From Chara braunii (Eukaryota; Streptophyta; Charophyceae; Charales; Characeae), in contig BFEA01000005.1 in the NCBI GenBank assembly GCA_003427395.1, positions 6,405,584 to 6,445,197 of the forward strand: a stretch of DNA of 39,614 nucleotides, in the 5' to 3' direction. The position numbers and the translations under genes are program-made. The notes under the pieces were generated by a model. That model saw only the letters and a list, made by a program, of their open reading frames with translations, was not told where the DNA came from and ran no database searches. Below are positions 1-10,496 of this stretch, one piece after another (the stretch's first letter is position 1; every line of letters starts with the position of its first letter).

Positions 1-2262
1 GAGCCTCTACCTCGCATAGACGACCTATTGGATAGAGTGCAGGGATGCAAGTACTATAGTAAGATAGACTTGAAATCCGGATATCACCAGATCGCGATAA
101 TACCTGAGGACCAACACAAGACAGCTTTTCAGACTAGATATGGTCTGTATGAGTTTGTAGTGATGCCTTTCAGTCTTTGCAATTCGCCGGGTAAATTCCA
201 GCACGCTATGAATCGGATCTTCCATGACCATTTAGATAAGTTTGTTGTGGTTTACCTAGACGACATTCTGATCTTTAGTAAGTCTGCCGAGGAGCATGCA
301 CAACACGTTGAGACAGTTCTCTCACTCATGCGACAGCACAAGTATAAGGTCAACTTAGAGAAGTGCGAATTTGGCCGCACTAAGATACTATACTTGGGTC
401 ACGAAGTATCCGCGGAGGGAATTAGGCCGGAAGATGCGAAGGTGGCTAGTATTCGAGACTGGCCACGACCTCAGACAGTCACTGAGGTCAGGTCATTCTT
501 GGGAATGTGCGGCTACTATAGAAACTTCGTGAAAAACTATTCTACAGTCGCCTCTCCTTTGACTGATATAACTCGACTTGACGCACCGTGGGACTGAAGT
601 GATGAGTGCGAGGGTGCTTTCAAGAGATTGAAGTATGCACTCATGAATCATGAGGTCCTCATGGTTCCCGATCCTCAGAAGCCATTCATAGTGACCACTG
701 ACGCAAGCCAATACGGCATTGGCGCAGTGCTGGCTCAACAGGATGGGAAGAAGTTGAGACCGATTGAGTACATGAGTAAGAAGATGCCATCAAAGAGGTT
801 GGCTAAGTCCACCTACGAAAGGGAACTCTATGCTCTCTACAAGGCACTTGTCCATTGGAGACATTTCCTTTTGGGAAGGTTCTTCTATCTGAGGACTGAT
901 CATCAGACCCTCAAATGGATCAAGACTCAACCGGCCCTTTCTGATGCACTCAAGCGATGGATTGAGGTCATAGACCAATATGACTTCAAGCTTGAGTACC
1001 TGAAGGGAGAGTACAACAAGGTTGCAGACGCGCTATCCCGTAGAGCAAACTACCTAGGTGCGCTAGTTTCTGAATTTGGCGTATCAAATGAAGTAACTCA
1101 ATCATTGGTGGGAGCCTATCAGGAAGACCCTGTCACGATGGACATCATCCACAAACTTCAGGCAAAAGACAAGGCCACAGAAAGTAAGTTTGTGATGGTG
1201 GATGGGCTAATCTATCTTGATAAGGCCGGAGTAAAGAGATTGGTAGTTCCATCTAGTGAACAGTTGCGTAGTTTATTTTTAGGCGAATGTCATGACGCAA
1301 CTGGGCACTTTGGCTACAAGAAAACGAGTGCTAACTTAGTACAGCGATTTTGGTGACCCAGAATGTTAGATGACACAAAGAAGTATGTTGAGATCTGTCA
1401 GGTCTACCAGCGGGACAAGCCGCGAACTCAAGCACCGCTTGGGTTATTGAAGCCTTTACCTATTCCTGATGGTCCAGGATTGAGTGTTTCCATGGATTTC
1501 ATGGACACTCTTGTGACCAGCAAGAGTGGTAAGAGGCACATTTTCGTCATCATTGACCGATTCACCAAGTACGCTAGACTAATACCAATGCCAGAGACAG
1601 CCAGAACAGAATACGTCATCAAGTTGTTCAAGGACAACTGGGTAAGGGACTTTGGTTTACCAAAGACCATCATTAGTGACCGAGACGTCCGATTCACAAG
1701 TGAGCTGTGGAAGAAGACTGCGGAACAGATGGGCAGTCAACTTCAGATGACTTCAGGGAATCATCCCGAAGCCAACGGACAGGCCGAACAAATGAATAGA
1801 GTGGTACAACACTTGTTGAGGCATTACATCAAGCCCAGCCATGATGACTGGGATGAGCAGTTACCTCTCATCGCCAGCTTGTACAACAATGCTATACATA
1901 GCAGTATCGGCGTTAGTCCTAACCAGCTGCACTTAGGATGGAAGCCTAGATCAACATTAGACTTCCTCCTACCTGAAAACCGACCCGCTGCAACTCCAGG
2001 CACACTTGAATACGGTGTGCAATATGAGAAGTTGCTGCAAGATGCTGTTGAACATATAAAGAAAGCTCAGCAAGCAATGATTGCTTCTGAGAATCAACAT
2101 CGCAGACAGTCCACATTTCAGGTAGGGGAACTTGTTTGGGTTAAGGCTAGTGAGTTAGGACAGGAGTTCGGAATATCTCGCAAACTAATGCCTCAGTACT
2201 TTGGTCCCTGGGAAGTCTTGGATGTGGGAGATGAGTTGGATGGTCCCACATATGTCATTCGT
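1..2262 (+). pseudogene. Element A pol: RT, RNase H, integrase (broken)
   Basis: This encodes the reverse transcriptase, RNase H and integrase that copy and insert the element. The frame is already open at position 1, inside the RT palm. Visible motifs are [10 protein letters not shown], the YLDD catalytic box (about 262-273), RNase H acids in TTDAS, YEREL, RTDHQ and VADALS, and the integrase D, D and E in SMDFMD, ISDRDVRF and HPEANGQAEQ. It is dead: TGA stops at 595-597 and 1354-1356 interrupt a single frame, and both replace a TGG Trp that is intact in element B. The integrase zinc finger reads CQVY instead of CQVC at about 1405, a lost Cys. Homology stops after YVIR at about 2262. The frame then runs through inverted LTR to a meaningless stop at 2352. 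Confidence 0.9.
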
Positions 2263-2829
2263 GTCCTACCACCTAGCGCTGGCCTGCTTGCTCTTAGCGC
2301 AGCACTGCCTTGCACAGCGCAGCACACATGCATCCGCGCAGTGTGCCCGTAAGTGCCAACATTGGCCAAGATCCCTGCCCACTTGCCCTGCTTGCCTATA
2401 TGCCAGTGCAGCGTGTGGGCGGCCTCCCTTCAGCCTGTGACCGGGGCCCAGAGGTTGAAGCCTACTCGATACAGTTGCGCCTCTCTCATCAAGGCCTGCG
2501 GCCAGATTGAGATAGTGGGCCGATTTCCCTTTGGCATTTTCGGCCTCTCTACCCAGCATGCATTGTTGGCCTCACGTTCGAGTGCCCAGGGCCTAACTAA
2601 CTCAGAGGCCCTCGGCATTTCAGCATTTGCTGAAATCCGAGACTCGGTGCACTCCAACCAACTGGCGTGCTGCAACTGTATAGACCCCACTTCGTGAAAT
2701 GTTGGCATAGAGGGCTCTTGTTGATTTGCTGGCCCGCCTTCACTTAGGGCGGGCACTAGGCTTGTTGGGGCCTTAGCCCAGAACATGTACATCATGGCAA
2801 GGCCCCTACTTGAGGGCTCAATCCTCACA
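2263..2829 (-). repeat. LTR of element A, first (U3-side) half, inverted
   Basis: On the minus strand this begins TGTGAGG at 2829, right after the polypurine tract. It contains the family motif GCCCTAAGTGAAGGC (2732-2754, here with perfect 7-bp flanking arms), a strong hairpin at 2611-2641, and a TATA-like box (minus strand GGCATATAG, 2396-2404). It is cut at 2263 in the middle of the LTR, where the opposite-strand half should follow. Confidence 0.8.
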
Positions 2830-2845
2830 TTCCATCCCCCTTAGC
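2830..2845 (-). other. Polypurine tract of element A
   Basis: On the minus strand this reads GCTAAGGGGGATGGAA, directly followed by the LTR start TGTGAGG. The same tract sits before the LTR of element D (28187-28202) and, slightly changed, before that of element B (17369-17381). It is where plus-strand DNA synthesis is primed. Confidence 0.8.
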
Positions 2846-2866
2846 TTCGAAAGTCCCCTGAGATGC

Positions 2867-3190
2867 TTACTTCGCAGGTGCCTTCCCTTTTAGCTTCCGT
2901 TCATAATATGCCACCACCTGAGGAGCTGTTTCCATCAGTTCCTCCCGGGTAAACCACTGATTTTCTTTAGGATCCGTATGATGCCTGAATCTGATCTTGT
3001 ACTCCCTCTTGGGCTTAGGAGGTCTTCCTCGACCCAGCGGCTTCGGAACAGTCATATCCCTGTGATCCACAATGTCGTCGATGTCGACTTGTCCATCCAT
3101 GGTTGGGGGCAGCATCGATCTCCTGGAAGGGAATTTATCAGTCTCAGCGAAAGGTGCAAGCTTTGAGGCATGAAAGATGGGGTGAGTGCG
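2867..3190 (-). pseudogene. Element A pol C-terminus with chromodomain (inverted piece)
   Basis: This piece encodes the last ~107 residues of a gypsy pol. It starts with RTHPIFHASKLAPF, the conserved tail of the integrase GPY/F region. It continues through DIDDIVDHR, a Pro/Lys-rich GRGRPPKPK linker, and the chromodomain-like core IRFRHHTDPKENQWFTREEL, and ends in KGKAPAK with a stop at 2867-2869. Chromodomains of chromoviruses are thought to direct integration to marked chromatin. The reading frame upstream of 3190 on this strand is LTR sequence and has no pol meaning. It is severed from the rest of pol by the inversion. Confidence 0.85.
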
Positions 3191-3628
3191 GCCATAGCCG
3201 GGCCACATGAGGGTGCAGGGTAGGTGAGGGCGAAGGTGGTACTTCGGAGGTGAAGGGCGCTGTGTGGGTAACAAGGGAGAGTGTAGGGAAGAGGACACGT
3301 ACCTGGAGGAGGTGGAGGTCGGCATTGGTGTTGACATCATCACTCGCTGGTAGTCAAATTGTCTGGTTGCTTTTCATTGCTGTAGTTGTAGGATAGTTGT
3401 AGAGTAGATAGGGCGCCTGGCGCCATTCACAAGAGAGAGCTACATTTTGGTTATGTTGTTGGTGTTGCCCTGTAGGGCATGAACATTGACTCACGATTCT
3501 TCTGTATCATTCTCAATTGGATGGTTACTCGGTTCCATGTGCTATCTGCTTTGGCTTTGACTACTTGGACTTCAGTGTGATTTTGCACTCTGGATTTCTA
3601 TGCTTCGTCCATATTCATGTTCCTTGCA
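3191..3628 (+). repeat. LTR of element A, second (R-U5 side) half
   Basis: This plus-strand LTR sequence aligns with the second half of the element B LTR. It starts at GCCATAGCCG, passes a region resembling ACGTACCTGG...GGCATTGG, carries the GGCGC-CTG-GCGCC hairpin at 3412-3424, and ends in TTCCTTGCA at 3628, the same terminal sequence as the other family members. Confidence 0.8.
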
Positions 3629-4890
3629 TATATGCCAGATCTTATTTGGATAAGCCTGTTTAATGTTTATTTATGTGAGGCTATGTGGTTGATGTTATTT
3701 CATCTTATGGCTATCCTTTTCAGGAATATCTCGCTTGGGCTATTTATCTAAGGCACGTATTTGAGCATCTCAAGTCCAATTATCGGCTTATGGCTGTCTG
3801 TTAAAGTTTGTGTGTTTGGATTGCTCTTCAAAGAGAGTTGAAGGCACTGCGCAAAATCCACGTCTAATTCTGATTCAGAGGTGAATGGAGTGACCACTTC
3901 CCTGAGATGAGTTTCTTCCAATAGAATGGTCAATGTGTAAGGTCTACCTCGAGGAAGAAAGCAATCCTATGTTATTGTCTCCCCCGAGAGAAGGCTTTGA
4001 AGAAGTTATAATTTTGTCTTGTAGGTGGTAGTGAAACTCACGCCGGAACTTTGTTCCTGGTCCATAGTGGGGTGTTGTCCTTGTATCCTCTCTGATAAAA
4101 TGACTACACTACTACTGAACAGGAGGAAAGTATTTGAGCATTGTCAGATCATGGTCCATAAAGGAAGCTACTACTACATGTTGCGAAAAGGGTAAGGGGG
4201 GGGGTGAATCCCTAACTATTTTTGCGTCAAGTGGGTTCACAAGCACAGGACGGGATAGCGCATCCCGAAGCATGTATGGTGAGGTTGTTTACTTTGACGG
4301 CAAGGGTCTGCAAGGAGCAAGTGCTGAAATCAGAGGGAGAAGCAGTGAGGTGAGGCTTGATCCTTAAGCGGGGCTCGGGGAGTTGAGATACTATCCTTTC
4401 TAAAAAGGATTACACAGCCCCTCGCCACATTATACTTCTGTCAAAGCTAGGGGAGTAAAATGTGGTACTCTCGTTGGTGTTATGTCTGAGAGTGCTAATT
4501 GTTGGCGATCTTATCTTTGATCATAACGTGGCTATTATATGATATATCTGATGGTATAAGCATAACATTATGAGATATTTGTATTTGCTTTGGGTAACTA
4601 ACTAGCTTGATTATAAGGCATTTGATATTTATAAGTATTTCTGATGTCAGCCACTAAGGTGATATGTCGTTTCCATAAGTTATTATGATTACGAATTTTT
4701 GATATCAATAAACGAATTATTACCATGATATATTACAATTATTATTCCCTCTAAGCTGGGTGGTCGTAAACGGTGGAAATGATAAATTTTAGTGAAAGAT
4801 GATTTGAAGCTAAGGCTTTAGTAGTAGAGATTGTAGAACGCGATTGTCAGCATAATGAGGGAAGGCGTATGCAAAGCGCTTTTTTTATGA
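3629..4890. other. Intergenic stretch, no gene seen
   Basis: This stretch is AT-rich toward its right side, with scattered short ORFs and no recognisable domain, RNA gene or LTR end. A run of G occurs at about 4195-4203. Confidence 0.5.
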
Positions 4891-5601
4891 TGGGCAGAAC
4901 CCAGACAGAGGGAAAGGCAACTCAGAATGCCTTATGCTAAAGAAGATCCCAATATGGCCTTACCAGTTAAAAGGGAAGGTGAATTTGAGATATCATTGCC
5001 AAGGCAAATCAAGGAACGAGAATATATCTCTTCCTGGTGGAGGATGTTAATAGACAAGGGGGTCTTCGTCTGGATCGAGTCTGGCTTTGATGATGACCAG
5101 GATTATGCAATCGTGAGGGTGACCTTATATGCATCTTCCTTATTTTTGGTCAAGCATGTGGTCGAGTTGGCACTTGGGCATGATAGCCTACTTGCAAGGT
5201 CTCTGAGGGTAGCTGAGGGAGCTGCAACAAAATGAGCAAGAGGAAGAACCCATGAGGGAGAGGAGCAGGTGGTGACCCATGTAGAGGTCAAGCGTACCGA
5301 AAAGTTTGAGCTTCCTTCAACTTCGTTAAGAGTCATCCTACCGGAGTTTCTGGTAGAGAAGTGTTTTGTAGGACAGACAAGGGTAAAGGCCACGACAAAA
5401 AACGCTTTGAAGACGTGGGAATGGGGATATGCGCGGTACACATGCGAATTGATATATGGCATGTACCTGGACCAAAGGTTTCTACCCCATAGTCAAGAAC
5501 TCAAGAACATGGTCAATGTTGTTGACGCCTACGCGAGCTCCCACGATCCAGATGAAAAGGTTGTAGATTGGGATGAGGTTCGGGCAGTAGCAAACCGATA
5601 G
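4891..5601 (+). pseudogene. Unrecognised ORF interrupted by one stop
   Basis: One reading frame stays open from just after a TGA at 4888-4890 to a TAG... region ending at 5601, except for a single TGA at 5233-5235. The first ATG is at 4927. The first half includes LPRQIKEREYISSWWRML and a D/E-rich FDDDQDY. The second half includes LPEFLVEKCFVGQTRVKATT and WEWGYARYTCELIYGMYLDQ, followed by an acidic tail. The residue mix is that of a globular protein rather than random translation, and the same frame is kept on both sides of the stop. I recognise no family. It could be an exon remnant of a host gene or a piece of an unknown transposon. There is no start context or splice site that I would trust. 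Confidence 0.35.
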
Positions 5602-7450
5602 AGGGTGCCCTGATACTTTGTCAAAGTGTGATTCTCATGAATCTGTGTATGCACATGGACATGAGGGTTAGAATAGCAGGCTAGCCAATTGTGTGAACTT
5701 AACACCATATTTTAGTCAGCAGAAACCTGAATGTATGATGTATGAGCCTATAAAACATATATGTGCGTGCTTTTAGTGCCTTATGTAGATATGTCGGATT
5801 ATAAAAAGCTTCATTTTAGACTAGGTAAGCGCCTTTCAGGCTCTTGTGGTTGCTCAAGCGTAGAATGCCTAGAGCATGATCAAAGTATGAGAATGAGCCT
5901 TGTGCGTGTAATATTATGGGTTGCTGAGGGCAAAAGGTGAATGAAGGTATGACTTAGAATATAGACTTGAGTGCAGTGAGAGATCATATGAGGTTGTGAT
6001 ATTATTTAGGGGCGCTGCATTGACTTTGATTGTGATACTTGATTCCTTTAGACATGTATGTTGAGAATATCACCATAAGATTCAAAATAAGGTGATTGTG
6101 TTTTAAAGGATGAGTTTTCTTTTTGCCATACCGCCCTGAGTTATAAGGGTGTACACACCCATGTGTTGTACATAGGATACGTATGAAGTTTTGGTGAGTT
6201 TGAATCTGAGTTCTGAGAATCTATAGCCTATGAGAGAGAAATATGCACAACATTCTCACTAGAGGCCGTTATAAACTTTTTAATGACCAAGGCTTAGCGG
6301 GCCTTGTATCACTTTTGAATGTTTTGGATATGTCTTGAATTACTTGGATTCCCTTTGGGAGCGAATTACGGCCTGACTAGGACTGTTTCAGTTTTAACTC
6401 TGGTCAGGGAGACCACAATTTTTGTGTGATACCGGTGCCAGTTTGAGTTGAGATTGTTCAACTTTATGTGTATATATGTAATTCAAGACCATATTTGGTT
6501 CGCTTTAAAGTTGGGATATTACACCCCTGAGTATCTATTGAATTAAGGTTTTATCTGAGACTATCTGCTTGTATATGACGATCATAATCACTCTCACATG
6601 TATGAGTTTATCCTGATGTATGATGGTTTTGTGTGAGAGATGTGTGGGCAACATCTCGTGTATTGTGTATTTTGTGAATGTGAATGAATGTGAACTGTCT
6701 ACTCTTCGGTATACTCGTGCGATCTGCCCACGGGCGGGTGATAGGGCCAGGTATAAGGAGAGGGGGTGCAGTCTGTTTTTGTGAAAGATTATGAGAATCC
6801 TAAGGGATTTATGAGTCTTTGAGACTCGAATGCTTACCATGCCGAATGCTTATTGATTGAGTTGTAATGAGGACCCATAAGTTGGTCTCTCAGTTTGAGT
6901 TGTTTTATGGTTAAAACATCCTCGAGTGAGGGAGATAGTCTTGTGTTTATTGGGAGACTTATCTTCAGAGAGGAAGATGTTTTAAGAAAAGGTTGTGTGA
7001 GAGTTCATCCTAGAAAGAGAAGTGATGTTAAACCTATTGAGTGAGACATCTCTCATATGAAAGGCGGTTAACAAATTTAATGGCATGGTAAGCTGGTTTT
7101 GAATGATAAGGTCTCACGAGAAGGACCAAGTTTTGCTTGGCCATTGGTGAAATTTTTGAGGTCGCAAATGTGATTTACTTTGGGAGATATCACTGAGAGG
7201 TGACTTTCTTGCTCTGATAAAGTTGGGAGGTCACGACCTTGTGAATCTGGCGGTGATTCTGTTTTGTGAAAGTGGAGAGGCTGCCGCGCTCTCTGTGTTG
7301 TCCCACAGAGGGTTGATAAATGTCTTTTATGTGTGACAGACCTTTGCGTAGTCCCGCGGTAAGCCTGTATTATTGCGACACACCGTCCAACCGCTTGTGC
7401 TAATCTTGGGGCATTTATGAGAATACCAAGCTAACGGTAAAGTTTAGCAT

Positions 7451-7472
7451 CACTAGGGCACAACCCCTAGTG
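7451..7472. repeat. Perfect 8-bp hairpin
   Basis: The arms CACTAGGG (7451-7458) and CCCTAGTG (7465-7472) are perfect reverse complements around a 6-base loop, CACAAC. No function is assigned. Confidence 0.7.
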
Positions 7473-8257
7473 TCGGCTGCTGATCGACGTAACTTGAGCG
7501 GGCCTACGTCTTGCCAAGAGAGTAAAGACTTAAAGGGGTGTGGCCACCTAGGAGGGTTTTACTCCTGCGGAACAACGTGGGATAGGAGTCGAGTCGAGTC
7601 TTTTTGAGTCCTGATTGAATGCTTATCAGGAGAAAGCCTATCGTGGCGCAACCTGCGAGGGCACCACCGTTAAAATAACAACGCGGTGGGCCGTAGATCG
7701 GGCACGATCACCCAGACTATGGTGGGCCAGGATGGAGACCTGACCTTCCTATACTAGACTGCAGGAAGAGTCTATGATGATATTTGTGTATATATATATG
7801 TTTGATTGCGAGAATTGTTGGAGGGAGGCAAGAGTGCCTTCAAAGGTCTCGGTTAGGGCCCGTGTCCTTGATTTTGGCCCTGCTTGCAGGGTAGAAACCA
7901 GGACACCTAACGAGAAGTCGGCGTTTGTTTAGGACAAAGGGAAGAGGACAGTTGAAAAATTCACTAGGACTTATGTTGTAGTATAGTGATGAGTATCCCA
8001 ACGTCCTAGTGTCAGGACAATGGAGGCCCATGTTAGAATCCTGGCAGCATATAGTTGTATGGGCATGGATTGTTGGAGACCTCGAACCTGAGTCTGTCTT
8101 CATGACCGATTGCGTATCACAGTCCGCCCAATCAGCACGGCTGATCGGATTGGTTCCTTTCTCGTCAGCATTTGGATTATGGTTGAACTAATAGCTTTTT
8201 GATTCTGCGAAGTGACGAGGACGTCGGTTAATATGGTCCGGTAAGTTGTCGGTGCGA

Positions 8258-8275
8258 ATACCCTTATAAGGGTAT
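8258..8275. repeat. Perfect 18-bp palindrome
   Basis: ATACCCTTATAAGGGTAT is fully self-complementary with no spacer. It could be a dimeric protein binding site or a chance palindrome. Confidence 0.8.
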
Positions 8276-9568
8276 CCGCTCTGGGTTTTGCAAGTGATAG
8301 AAAATAATTTTGATTTTAAAGTTGAAGTATATCACGTGAGGCGTGGTTGTGTTTGTGGTTTACGTTGACTAAGTGGCTGACTAAAGAAGAGAGTGTGTGG
8401 GCGCGCAGATTTAGGCGCGCGTGATCTCTCTAATTATTGATGATGGCGAAGTCGGCTTAGTCACCGGCCAAATTTTTATTTTTGATTAAACTAGGATTAA
8501 AAGGATTATGCCTCTTGATTGATGCGCTTGTCTGTGACCTGTGCTTACGTGTGGAGAACGATATCAGCAACGAGGAGGCTTTGAAGTGTTTTCAGTAAGT
8601 CCGCGCGCCGCATGGTGTCCGTTTATTTAGGCATCCGTTAGAGCTAGACTCAGACTTGGGCCTAGCATCAGAGATTATGGCGTCTGGTTTTCATCAAAGA
8701 GATTTAAGGATCGAGACCGGGCGACGACAACGTGGGAGCGTGAGAGTGGCATAAAGGAACTGCTGGGTTGAGGGCCGAACGGAGTTATCCCCCCTTGGTT
8801 TTGTCGTTGGCGACGTCGAAATGGTACCAACAATTCCTCTTCCTCGTTCATCGTACTCGGACGACTAAAAGTTTCTAAATGTTTTTATGTATTTGTCGTT
8901 TTATTATTGTTTTTGCTCCGACGCTCATTGACTCAGACGCGACACCTGATTCGGAGGCCGTCGTGGCGGTCGAGGATCCTGAGCGGGCGCCTCGTTTGGT
9001 TGACCTGCGGGTTTCTGTGTGATCGGGATGCTGGTGAAATTCCTCTATCTCGCCGTCTTAAAAAATACGGACTGAGAAGTTCAACGTGAATGGAAACCGA
9101 TGGGAGGCTTAGCTCACCAGGGTGAAGGGGCCGGGGTGTGGATATGCCCCTTGGGATCTGCCTAGGCGAACCAGGACGGAGGCCGCAGACTATGCGGCCG
9201 TTCACATGGAACCCTCGTTCACACTCGCTTCACAAAGGTCCCCATCCGACCATCTCTGAGTTTTGTGTGGGCGCATGTCGCCAGTTTGCTGCGCTACTGT
9301 TTACATAATGAAAAGTGTGAATGAGAACGAGTCTGATTGCACTGCAGCCTTGAGCGCAACTTCTAACGCTAATTCCACTTCGGTCTTGGGAATGGCAGGG
9401 CCTTTGCCCCTATCCACCTATGCATCCCCTGGAGGTGGAGGTGGAGGAGGGACCCCCTCTTCCTCCTTCCCAGAATTGCCGGTGCCAGTCTTATCAACAA
9501 TCCCAAACAGTCCTTTTCAAAGAAGATGAAAAAAAAAAAAAAACCTCAGAGCAATGTTCACACACAGA

Positions 9569-9572
9569 ATAT
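9569..9572 (+). repeat. Left target duplication of element B (ATAT)
   Basis: ATAT directly precedes the LTR start TGCGAGG and is repeated directly after the second LTR at 18285-18288. The base before it is also A. If the LTR were taken to end one base earlier, a 5-bp AATAT duplication would result, but then the LTR would not end in CA. Confidence 0.7.
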
Positions 9573-10481
9573 TGCGAGGCCAATGCCTCGATGAGTCCCA
9601 TTCAACCCCCATTTTGAAGCCAGTCGGCCGCCCTAAGTGAAGGCAGGCTCGACGAGGCCCTGAGGGCCCTATTTCGATCACTACGCAACCAAGGAAATTC
9701 AGGCAGTTGCGCAGCGCCAGTTGGCAGGCCCCGGGCCGCCTGTGTCAATGTATGGAAAGCAGGCCCTGGGCTGGATACGGGTACTGGGATGAACACAGGC
9801 CAAGGCAGTTGGGCGCATGCAACCACCTCAGGCCCAAGGCCTGTTCTCGAACGTGCTGGGGCTCAGGCTACCGGGGCCCACTGGAAGCTTCCTGGGACTA
9901 GACGCAGGCAGGCCACTTCGATATAGCAAAGGGCATGCCTCCTCATTCGGCATTTGGGTGCTGGCTGCATGATGCGCAAGCGCTGCTGTGCTATTTGCTT
10001 GCTGGCGCCTACGCTCTCACGGGCGAGTAGGGAAGGAGCACGCAGCCATAGCCGAGCTGCGCTGCTGTACGCTGGGTGAGGCGCAGGGTGGTCCTTGGGT
10101 GCAAGTGGCATCTGTGTGTTGGGGAACGAGGTTGTGAGTGTAGCGAGAGACATACCTGGTGATGGAAGCGTGCGACATTGGTCGCTGTATGCTCGTACTT
10201 TGGGGGAGCTGTTGTCGTCAACTTTTGCATTGTAGTATAGGCTAGATAGGATCTGCCACAAGTAGTCTGGGCGCCGAGCGCCAGATAGGATATCAACTCT
10301 GGTTCTTCGTTGATGATGATGATGGGTCTATTTCAGCATTGTCAATTATGAACTTTTGGTGTGTTCTATTTGGTGAATCTCGTGATGCAGTTCTGCTGTT
10401 GGTTTGGGGTCAAGACTATCTGGACTCATATGCATGATGCTGTTTGATTGCTGAAGTTCGCTATTGCTCATCTTCCTTGCA
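9573..10481 (+). repeat. 5' LTR of element B
   Basis: It starts TGCGAGG and ends CTTGCA, giving TGC...GCA inverted termini. It contains the GCCCTAAGTGAAGGC motif (9627-9648), a TATA-like ATATAG (9921-9926) and the GGCGC-CGA-GCGCC hairpin (10270-10282). Compared with the 3' LTR it lacks 13 bp after CCAGTTGG and an 8-bp duplication, and it retains a 25-bp stretch with the hairpin that the 3' copy has lost. Confidence 0.93.
9919..9926 (+). promoter_or_regulatory. TATA-like box in element B 5' LTR
   Basis: CGATATAG sits in CCACTTCGATATAG, about 21 bp before CTCATTCGGCATT, the likely start region. The box recurs at the matching place in the B 3' LTR (17739-17746) and in LTRs C (minus, 30027-30033), D (minus, 27720-27726) and A (minus, 2396-2404). 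This placement is an inference from conservation. Confidence 0.5.
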
Positions 10482-10484
10482 ATT

Positions 10485-10496
10485 TGGTATCGAAGC
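10485..10496 (+). other. Primer binding site of element B
   Basis: TGGTATCGAAGC begins three bases after the LTR end. It matches 10 of 12 bases of TGGTATCAGAGC, the complement of the plant initiator Met-tRNA 3' end used as primer by many plant LTR elements. The two mismatches (GA for AG) may be decay or a lineage variant. Confidence 0.7.

Larger units (their letters stand above)
2263..3190 (-). other. Inverted segment at the 3' end of element A
   Basis: The segment carries, on the minus strand, the pol 3' end, the polypurine tract and the first half of the LTR. All of these should continue the plus-strand element. At its left edge plus-strand pol homology ends after YVIR. At its right edge, minus-strand pol homology starts at RTHPIFHASK, only a few residues further along in element B. 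The bases just right of it, GCCATAGCCG at 3191-3200, match the middle of the element B LTR on the plus strand. The simplest reading is an in-place inversion with loss of roughly 15-20 bp of pol at the junction. Confidence 0.8.
1..3628 (+). mobile_element. Ty3/gypsy element A, 3' part, with inverted 3' end
   Basis: This is the right-hand part of a chromovirus-like Ty3/gypsy retrotransposon whose left part lies outside the window. Pol (RT, RNase H, integrase) reads on the plus strand to about 2262. The expected continuation (last part of integrase, chromodomain, polypurine tract, first half of LTR) then lies on the minus strand at 2263-3190. The second half of the LTR resumes on the plus strand from 3191 and ends in CTTGCA at 3628. 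The two LTR pieces add up to about 1005 bp, matching the 1007-bp LTR of related element D. The 4 bases after the end, TATA (3629-3632), are the expected target duplication, but the left copy is not in the window. Confidence 0.85.
5602..9572. other. Long intergenic stretch with palindromes, no gene seen
   Basis: There are no convincing coding regions here. It holds a perfect 8-bp hairpin at 7451-7472, an 18-bp perfect palindrome at 8258-8275, a (GGA)-rich patch near 9426-9450 and an A15 run at 9529-9543. GGGATATTACA at 6513-6523 resembles an inverted plant gypsy LTR end (TGTAATATCCC), but I found no matching partner end. Confidence 0.5.

Noticed and set aside
2263-2828. ORFs on both strands between element A pol and its inverted tail
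   Set aside because: The sequence is LTR, shown by matches to the starts of the B and D LTRs. The ORFs are chance openings in GC-rich DNA.
5614-6523. Possible solo LTR from TGATACTTTG to GGGATATTACA
   Set aside because: It has TG...CA ends and plausible size, but the termini are not inverted repeats of each other and the flanks (GCCC and CCCC) are not a duplication.
7280-7780. Possible structured RNA or tRNA-like region
   Set aside because: It has short hairpins (7451-7472 and near 7550-7568), but no cloverleaf, A/B box pair or known RNA motif could be fitted.
9263-9617. ORFs of 65-88 residues with a Gly run
   Set aside because: The Gly run comes from a GGA-rich simple repeat. No start context, homology or splice support is visible.
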